Below, one piece after another: positions 5,574 to 9,281 of a DNA stretch of 9,281 bases (its first letter is position 1; the number at the start of each line of letters is the position of its first letter). The DNA comes from JAQBDA01 sp041301185 (lineage in GTDB: Bacteria > Chloroflexota > Anaerolineae > Anaerolineales > UBA4823): the NCBI GenBank assembly GCA_041301185.1, contig JBFYSV010000143.1, positions 1 through 9,281 of the forward strand, read 5' to 3'. The translations under genes were made by a program, and so were the position numbers. The notes under the pieces were generated by a model. The model was given only the letters and a program-made list of their open reading frames with translations, was not told the origin of the DNA and ran no database searches.

Positions 5574-6681
5574 AAAGCGGTCGATTCAGAACGGGAAACT
5601 CCACCCCAAAAGTAGATCCCTGGCCAACTTTGCTGGTCACCCAGATCCTGCCGCCGTGGTTCTCGGCGATCGTCCGGGCGATCGCCAGGCCCAGACCGCT
5701 GCCCTGGGAGGGGCCATAGCGAGGGCGGGTGGCTTCAACCCGGTAGAAGCGGTCGAAAATATAAGGCAGGTGTTCCTTTGGGATGCCAAAGCCGGTATCT
5801 TGCACCAGGAACTGGATCTTATCTCCCGGGGGGATAGTCTTTAAGATCAGGGTCACGGAACCTTCGCTGGGGGTGTATTTGATCGCGTTTTCCACCAGGT
5901 TGTAGATCATACGGCGTAATTGGTCTTCTTCCCCCAGGATCACCGGCAGGTTAGGCTCAGCCTGGTAAGACAGGTCTATGCCGGTACGGCGGGCGCGCAC
6001 TTTGTAGGTCTCGAATACCTCGCTGCCCACTACCGATAAATTCAGCGGCACCAGCTTGGAAGTTTCCAGGCCCGTCTCGATCCGGGATAGATCGAGCAGG
6101 TCGTTCACCATGTGGCTCAAACGGTCAACTTCGCTTTCGATCTCGGACAGGAAGCGGTCGGTAACGGGGGGGTCGTCAAGGGCGCCATTGCGCAGTGCCT
6201 CTACGCGTAGCTTGATAGAGGTCAGGGGTGTGCGAAGCTCATGGCTGGCGTAGGCAACAAAGCTGCGCATCTCATCGATATTCGCCTGCATGCGCAGGGC
6301 AATATTGTTAAAGGCAATCACCAGGCGGTGCAGCTCCTGCGGTTCTGAAGGCTCAACAGTGCGGGTGCGTAGATCGCCTTGGGACATGCTTTCTGCAGCC
6401 TGAACCAGGGTTTCGATCGGTTTGCCGATCCGGCGCGCCAGCCAGTATCCCACTGAGCCTATCAGCATTACGGCTGCCAGGGCTGCCAGCAGGATCGTGC
6501 CCAGCGTCTGGCGGACAACCTGCCAGGAGATCTGCCCGGCGGTTTCACCTGCTGAGGCTGCCAGCAACCGGTAAGTCAGCAGTCCGGTGATCACAGCCAT
6601 TAACAGGATGGCAACCAGAGCCACCAGGAGATGGGTCAGGATTAAGCGGGTCTGGATCGTGCGAGGCAAGAGCGACTTCAT
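5572..6681 (-). CDS. Sensor histidine kinase with HAMP domain and minimal external loop
   Basis: A 369-residue membrane kinase that phosphorylates the response regulator encoded just upstream. Order of parts: TM1 ~12-39; a short outside loop of about 20 residues (~40-59); TM2 ~60-82; HAMP ~82-135; dimerisation/phosphoacceptor domain with H147 in FVAYASHELRTPL; and an ATPase domain. In the ATPase domain the N box is NLVENAIKYT (261-270), G1 is DTGFGI (295-300), the F box is FDRFYR (309-314) and G2 is GSGLGLAIA (327-335). All catalytic motifs are intact. The missing external sensor domain means the signal is probably felt within the membrane, by the HAMP domain or through a partner protein. The start ATG at 6679-6681 lies 23 bases behind the regulator stop, with AGGGGT as a modest ribosome-binding site. 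General resemblance is to EnvZ/PhoR-type OmpR-partner kinases; the stimulus is unknown. Confidence 0.93.
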   Translation of the reverse strand: MKSLLPRTIQTRLILTHLLVALVAILLMAVITGLLTYRLLAASAGETAGQISWQVVRQTLGTILLAALAAVMLIGSVGYWLARRIGKPIETLVQAAESMSQGDLRTRTVEPSEPQELHRLVIAFNNIALRMQANIDEMRSFVAYASHELRTPLTSIKLRVEALRNGALDDPPVTDRFLSEIESEVDRLSHMVNDLLDLSRIETGLETSKLVPLNLSVVGSEVFETYKVRARRTGIDLSYQAEPNLPVILGEEDQLRRMIYNLVENAIKYTPSEGSVTLILKTIPPGDKIQFLVQDTGFGIPKEHLPYIFDRFYRVEATRPRYGPSQGSGLGLAIARTIAENHGGRIWVTSKVGQGSTFGVEFPVLNRPL

Positions 6682-6704
6682 CCAAAAAGACCCCTAATCA
6701 GCAC

Positions 6705-7403
6705 TCAGACCAACTCCTCGGGACCGGCAAAGCGGTATCCGTGGCCGCGCACCGTCTGCAGGTAGGCGGGAACAGCCGGATCTTCCTCGATCTTGATCCT
6801 GAGCCAGCGGACGTGTACATCCAGGGTGCGCGGGTCGCCGATCCAATCCTCACCCCAAACCTGGGCGAGCAGTTCCTCACGGCTGAGGGCGCGTCCCGAA
6901 TTGCGAATCAAGATGGAGAGAAGATCGTACTCACGGGCTGAGAGCTGAAGCTCCTGTCCGCCCTTGAAAACCCGGCGGGCAATCGGATCCAATGTTATAT
7001 CCCCGACATTGACGGGCTGAAACTGGGAAGTCTGGCGATCCATCTCCACCCGGCGCAGAATAGAGCGGATGCGCGCCAGCAGCTCGCGGAACGAGAATGG
7101 CTTTGCCAGGTAATCGTCTGCTCCGACCTCCAAACCCAGGATGCGGTCCAACTCTTCACCCCGGGCAGTCAGCATGATCACAGGGGTGGCTTTGTTGGCG
7201 CGAATCCGCCGGCACACCTCCAAGCCGTTCATGCCCGGCAGCATAATATCCAGCACGACCAGGTCGGGATCGAAATCGCCGATCTCCTTCATCGCTTGCT
7301 CGCCATCTCCCACAGCTTTTACTTCAAAGCCTTCCCGTTTCAGGCTATAGCTGAGCGAGTCGGTGATCAGGGGTTCATCATCTACCAACAAAATGCGAGT
7401 CAT
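6705..7403 (-). CDS. OmpR/PhoB-family response regulator
   Basis: A 232-residue DNA-binding regulator activated by phosphorylation. The receiver domain (1-~117) has the acidic pair D8-D9, the phospho-acceptor D52 (VVLDIMLPGMNG), T79 (IMLTARG) and K101 (LAKPFSF), all conserved. A winged-helix domain (~130-228) follows, with LSAREYDLLSILIRNSGRALSREELL leading to the recognition helix around TLDVHVRWLRIKIE and ending VRGHGYRF. The start is supported by GGGAGGTG a few bases before the ATG on the minus strand. It is the first gene of a two-gene unit with the kinase. Direct repeats TAATCTGT at 7463-7484 upstream could be an autoregulatory site, since this family usually binds direct repeats. Which genes it controls is unknown; the flanking small exported protein and cytochrome genes are candidates. 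Confidence 0.95.
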   Translation of the reverse strand: MTRILLVDDEPLITDSLSYSLKREGFEVKAVGDGEQAMKEIGDFDPDLVVLDIMLPGMNGLEVCRRIRANKATPVIMLTARGEELDRILGLEVGADDYLAKPFSFRELLARIRSILRRVEMDRQTSQFQPVNVGDITLDPIARRVFKGGQELQLSAREYDLLSILIRNSGRALSREELLAQVWGEDWIGDPRTLDVHVRWLRIKIEEDPAVPAYLQTVRGHGYRFAGPEELV

Positions 7404-7458
7404 AACACACCTCCCATAGGGATGTTCTGGTCCGGGGCACAGCGAATTAGCAGGTAGT

Positions 7459-7487
7459 AATCTAATCTGTTTTCCATAATCTGTGTA
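7459..7487 (-). promoter_or_regulatory. Weak candidate promoter for the two-component genes
   Basis: Read on the minus strand, TACACA (7487-7482) and TAGATT (7464-7459) lie 17 bases apart, each only 4 of 6 to consensus. It would give a leader of about 49 bases. The weak boxes would fit a promoter needing an activator. The repeats at 7463-7484 lie within it. Confidence 0.25.
7463..7484. repeat. Direct repeats TAATCTGT, candidate response-regulator site
   Basis: TAATCTGT occurs at 7463-7470 and again at 7477-7484, a 14-base period. A partial copy TAATCT is at 7458-7463 and a 7-of-8 copy, TGATCTGT, at 7549-7556. The longer word ATCTGTTTTCC is repeated exactly at 7465-7475 and 7551-7561. The repeats fill the region between the divergent regulator and cytochrome genes. 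Confidence 0.5.
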
Positions 7488-7547
7488 GTTATTTTATCCG
7501 ATATCTTGTATTTGTTAGCTTCGCATTCTCGGTAGGCGCGTAACTTT

Positions 7548-7576
7548 TTGATCTGTTTTCCGACTATCAATATGAT
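7548..7576 (+). promoter_or_regulatory. Predicted promoter for the cytochrome gene, palindrome over -10
   Basis: TTGATC (7548-7553, 4 of 6) and TATGAT (7571-7576, 5 of 6) lie 17 bases apart. A 7-bp inverted repeat, ACTATCA-ATA-TGATAGT (7563-7579), covers the -10 box and could be an operator. Transcription would begin near 7583, giving a ~98-base leader that contains a small frame and alternative stems. Confidence 0.5.
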
Positions 7577-7606
7577 AGTTGTCATAGGGTTCGAGGGATC
7601 ATCGGC

Positions 7607-7684
7607 ATGTTTTCTGATATTAGGAATGCCCTGTGGGATTTGGAAACACAGGGAAAATCCCGATTGGTGAGGAGAAAGCTATGA
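7607..7684 (+). CDS. Possible 25-residue leader peptide coupled to the cytochrome gene
   Basis: A short frame starts at ATG 7607, eight bases behind GAGGGA (7593-7598). It runs MFSDIRNALWDLETQ then GKSRLVRRKL and stops at TGA 7682-7684. Its stop overlaps the cytochrome ATG (7681-7683) as ATGA, the usual arrangement for coupled translation. The peptide is basic at its C-terminus and resembles nothing I recognise. The overlapping stems at 7629-7661 lie inside it, so ribosomes translating it would open them. A chance frame of 25 codons is possible, but the ribosome-binding site and ATGA overlap speak for real translation. Confidence 0.4.
   Translation: MFSDIRNALWDLETQGKSRLVRRKL
7629..7661 (+). 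promoter_or_regulatory. Two mutually exclusive stems in the cytochrome leader
   Basis: CCCTGTG (7629-7635) pairs with CACAGGG (7647-7653), and GGGATTT (7635-7641) pairs with AAATCCC (7655-7661). Each is a perfect 7-bp stem, and the two cannot form together. A further 5-bp stem, GGCAT (7604-7608) with ATGCC (7626-7630), also competes with the first. They end eight bases before the ribosome-binding site GAGGAG (7669-7674) of the cytochrome. Confidence 0.4.
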
Positions 7685-9045
7685 AAGGCAGAAAAAAAGG
7701 TACCTTCAAATACCTGGGGATTGTCATTACTCTGGCTGGTGGGCTGGTGTTGCTGGTAGGAGTGGCGTTTGCCTGGCGGCCGGTTGTGACATTTGCCCAA
7801 GCCAACTTGCAGATCCTGGAGGACAGGCTTTTCTTACCCCTGGTTTTGCAAGACAACGACCTGGTCACACCTACTCCGGTAACCCCAACACCGGGCACGC
7901 CCGAACCCACTCCGCCTACGCCCCAGCCGACTGTGGAGCCTGCTGAGTACATCGTCATCGGCTGGAATGACCTGGGAATGCATTGCTACAACCGGGATTT
8001 CTCCGACCTGGCGGTGCTGCCACCCTTCAATACTTTATGGGCGCAGGTTGTTCGCCGTGGTGATCCACCCGAAATCGTGACGGAGGGTATCACCGTCGAG
8101 TACAGCTTTCCGGATAATACCTACTCGGTAGGAAAGTCGAATTTCTGGGATTATGATCTGGCATTATTTGACGTGGATCTGCCGGAAAATATCGGCCTGA
8201 CCGGGATTGGGTTGTCTGGATTGATGATTGCCCATGATGATCACTTCGCGGCAGAGGGGATCCCATTAACTGAATACAATGATGGTGATCACGTGACCCG
8301 TATCCCATACCAGTTGGCTAATATTGTGGTGCGAGATGCCAGCGGTAACGAGCTGGCGAGTAACCAGGTGGTTGCACCGGTTTCAACCGAGATGCGCTGT
8401 GATGAGTGTCACTCGGATTACGGTGAGGGGAATGAAAATATTGCCACCGGGGTGGTTGAACAAAATATCCTGACCAAGCATGATGACGAGAATATGGATG
8501 AATATCCTGCTGGTCATGAGGGCCCGTTGATGGATCGCCGGCCGATCTTGTGCGCTGAATGCCATTCCTCAAACGCCTTAGGCGCTCCTGGGGTGGAAGG
8601 ATTGCCCAGCCTTTCTCGCGCGATGCACGATAAGCATAAGGAAAAGGTTCCCAACAGCACGGATGGTTGCTATAAGTGCCATCCGGGCCCTGAAACCCAG
8701 TGCCTGCGAGATGTAATGTCCAGCGAGTATGACATGGGCTGCGTTGATTGTCATGGCAATATGGAACAGGTGAGCCAGAACCCGAATCCCTGGCTGGAGG
8801 AGCCGCGCTGCGATACCTGCCACGACCAGGCTGGTTATGAGCAAAACCACCCGTTGTACCGCATGTCTACCGGACATGGTGGGTTGTACTGCGAAGCCTG
8901 CCATGATAGCACGCACGCCATTGCAACCAGCAGCCAGCCGGAGGATGCGATTAAATTTATCAATTTACAAGGGCATTCCGGGACGCTGGATACTTGCACG
9001 GTGTGCCACCTGACGCAACCTGACGAGGGTGGACCGCACCAGTAG
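7681..9045 (+). CDS. Membrane-anchored heptaheme c-type cytochrome with unassigned N-terminal domain
   Basis: A 454-residue exported electron carrier with covalently bound hemes, acting outside the membrane. Residues 1-7 are basic and 11-31 form a signal anchor. FLPLVL follows at 51-56, then a Thr-Pro linker (63-88). Residues ~89-236 form a heme-free domain starting IVIGWNDLGMHCYNRDF, with DNTYSVGKSNFWDYDLALF in the middle; I cannot assign it to a named family. Seven CxxCH sites follow at C240, C291, C330, C354, C377, C404 and C439. Nearby histidines (H267, H279, H316, H319, H390, H399, H412, H432) could be distal ligands. The ATG at 7681 is fixed by GAGGAG six bases upstream; an in-frame GTG at 7633 lies in the leader. 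The neighbouring iron-sulfur gene suggests a redox complex. Possible roles are quinol-linked electron export, or reduction of nitrogen or sulfur compounds or metals; none is proven by sequence. Confidence 0.92.
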   Translation: MKGRKKGTFKYLGIVITLAGGLVLLVGVAFAWRPVVTFAQANLQILEDRLFLPLVLQDNDLVTPTPVTPTPGTPEPTPPTPQPTVEPAEYIVIGWNDLGMHCYNRDFSDLAVLPPFNTLWAQVVRRGDPPEIVTEGITVEYSFPDNTYSVGKSNFWDYDLALFDVDLPENIGLTGIGLSGLMIAHDDHFAAEGIPLTEYNDGDHVTRIPYQLANIVVRDASGNELASNQVVAPVSTEMRCDECHSDYGEGNENIATGVVEQNILTKHDDENMDEYPAGHEGPLMDRRPILCAECHSSNALGAPGVEGLPSLSRAMHDKHKEKVPNSTDGCYKCHPGPETQCLRDVMSSEYDMGCVDCHGNMEQVSQNPNPWLEEPRCDTCHDQAGYEQNHPLYRMSTGHGGLYCEACHDSTHAIATSSQPEDAIKFINLQGHSGTLDTCTVCHLTQPDEGGPHQ

Positions 9046-9108
9046 AATCTGGCAGATAATCGGGAGCAGGGATCTCGGTCGCGTTGAAAGACCTTGTGCT
9101 CCAGATTC
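9045..9108 (+). terminator. Large inverted repeat behind the cytochrome gene, no T run
   Basis: GAATCTGG (9045-9052) pairs perfectly with CCAGATTC (9101-9108). Inside, AGCA (9065-9068) can pair with TGCT (9097-9100) and GGTC (9077-9080) with GACC (9090-9093), giving a nested hairpin. It begins at the last base of the stop codon. Without a T run it is not a classic terminator; it may protect the mRNA end or mark a processing site. Confidence 0.3.
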
Positions 9109-9133
9109 AAGCTCTAATCAGGCATGTTACAAT
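9106..9133 (+). promoter_or_regulatory. Extended -10 promoter before the iron-sulfur protein gene
   Basis: TG-T-TACAAT (9125-9133) is an extended -10 element, with TACAAT matching 5 of 6 positions. TTCAAG (9106-9111) 16 bases upstream is a poor -35 box, which is tolerated with an extended -10. Transcription would start near 9139, so an in-frame ATG at 9124 would not be on this transcript. Confidence 0.4.
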
Positions 9134-9168
9134 TGCCAGGAGCAGGCTGGAAGAGATATGTGCCGAGT

Positions 9169-9281
9169 ATGAAGTTATCCCGGTTTATTAAGCAAGAGAA
9201 GACCCGCCGGCAGGTCCTGGTACAGGGGTACGTGGTGCCGGAGAACACCCGCTGCGTGCAGTGCGGGATCTGCTCGTATAA
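9169..9281 (+). CDS. Iron-sulfur (4Fe-4S) protein, N-terminal 37 codons only
   Basis: The frame from ATG 9169 reads MKLSRFIKQEKTRRQ, then a strand and TRCVQCGICSY, and leaves the window still open. C29, C32 and C35 form the CxxCxxC half of a 4Fe-4S site; the fourth cysteine, usually before a proline, should lie just beyond the end. The pattern CVQCGIC recalls ferredoxin-like domains of HdrC-type or quinone/heterodisulfide oxidoreductase subunits, but 37 residues are too few to choose. GGAAGAG (9149-9155) is 13 bases before this ATG and 4 before an in-frame GTG at 9160, so the start may be either. It follows the multiheme cytochrome by about 120 bases in the same direction and could pass electrons to or from it. 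Confidence 0.65.
   Translation, partial: MKLSRFIKQEKTRRQVLVQGYVVPENTRCVQCGICSY

Noticed and set aside
7633..7680. Upstream GTG start for the cytochrome
   Set aside because: No ribosome-binding site, and it would place polar residues before the signal anchor; GAGGAG fits the ATG at 7681.
341..9281. CRISPR array, tRNA, rRNA or toxin-antitoxin pair
   Set aside because: I looked for regular repeats, cloverleaf elements, conserved rRNA words and small paired genes and saw none.

Overview
The window reads as a contig of an anaerobic, probably Chloroflexota (Anaerolineae-like), bacterium recovered by short-read sequencing. The taxonomic call is an inference. It rests on long Thr-Pro linkers behind the membrane anchors of three exported proteins, an 'FLPLVL' stretch just after a signal anchor, a LysM/M23 peptidase architecture and fairly GC-rich codon use; no ribosomal RNA or marker gene is present to test it. 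The first ~31 bases are not biological: they match the Illumina TruSeq read-1 adapter in 27 of 31 positions. The assembly therefore ran into adapter inside an insertion-sequence transposase.

Left part (32-4599, all + strand). A 5'-truncated ISKra4-type transposase is followed, after a good sigma70-type promoter, by a tight four-gene run: a membrane-anchored LysM/M23 cell-wall peptidase, a lipoprotein solute-binding protein without its transporter, RNase HI, and an enoyl-CoA hydratase/isomerase. Gaps are 13, 15 and 29 nt, so co-transcription is likely, although the functions are unrelated.

Middle part (4600-7680). A 365-nt gap holds a doubtful small frame, a promoter with two palindromes and a structured leader. 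It precedes a gene for a small exported protein of unknown function, which looks like a former lipoprotein whose lipobox Cys is now Gly. That gene ends at a double hairpin/terminator and converges with an OmpR-family response regulator plus sensor kinase pair on the minus strand. The intergenic region behind the regulator (7404-7680) carries direct repeats, a forward promoter with a palindrome over its -10, alternative RNA stems, and a 25-codon leader frame that overlaps the next start codon as ATGA.

Right part (7681-9281). This holds a membrane-anchored heptaheme (seven CxxCH) c-type cytochrome with an unassigned N-terminal domain. It is followed by the first 37 codons of a CxxCxxC iron-sulfur protein cut by the window end. 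Together they suggest an electron-transfer module at the cell envelope. A 14-base motif found (12/14 match) at the promoters of both the small exported protein and the cytochrome, on either side of the two-component genes, suggests that the regulator may control both. This is a hypothesis.

The most notable points are the adapter at the contig end, the ATGA-coupled leader frame with alternative stems before the cytochrome, the shared motif around the two-component system, and the cytochrome's non-heme domain. I found no CRISPR array, tRNA, rRNA or defence system.
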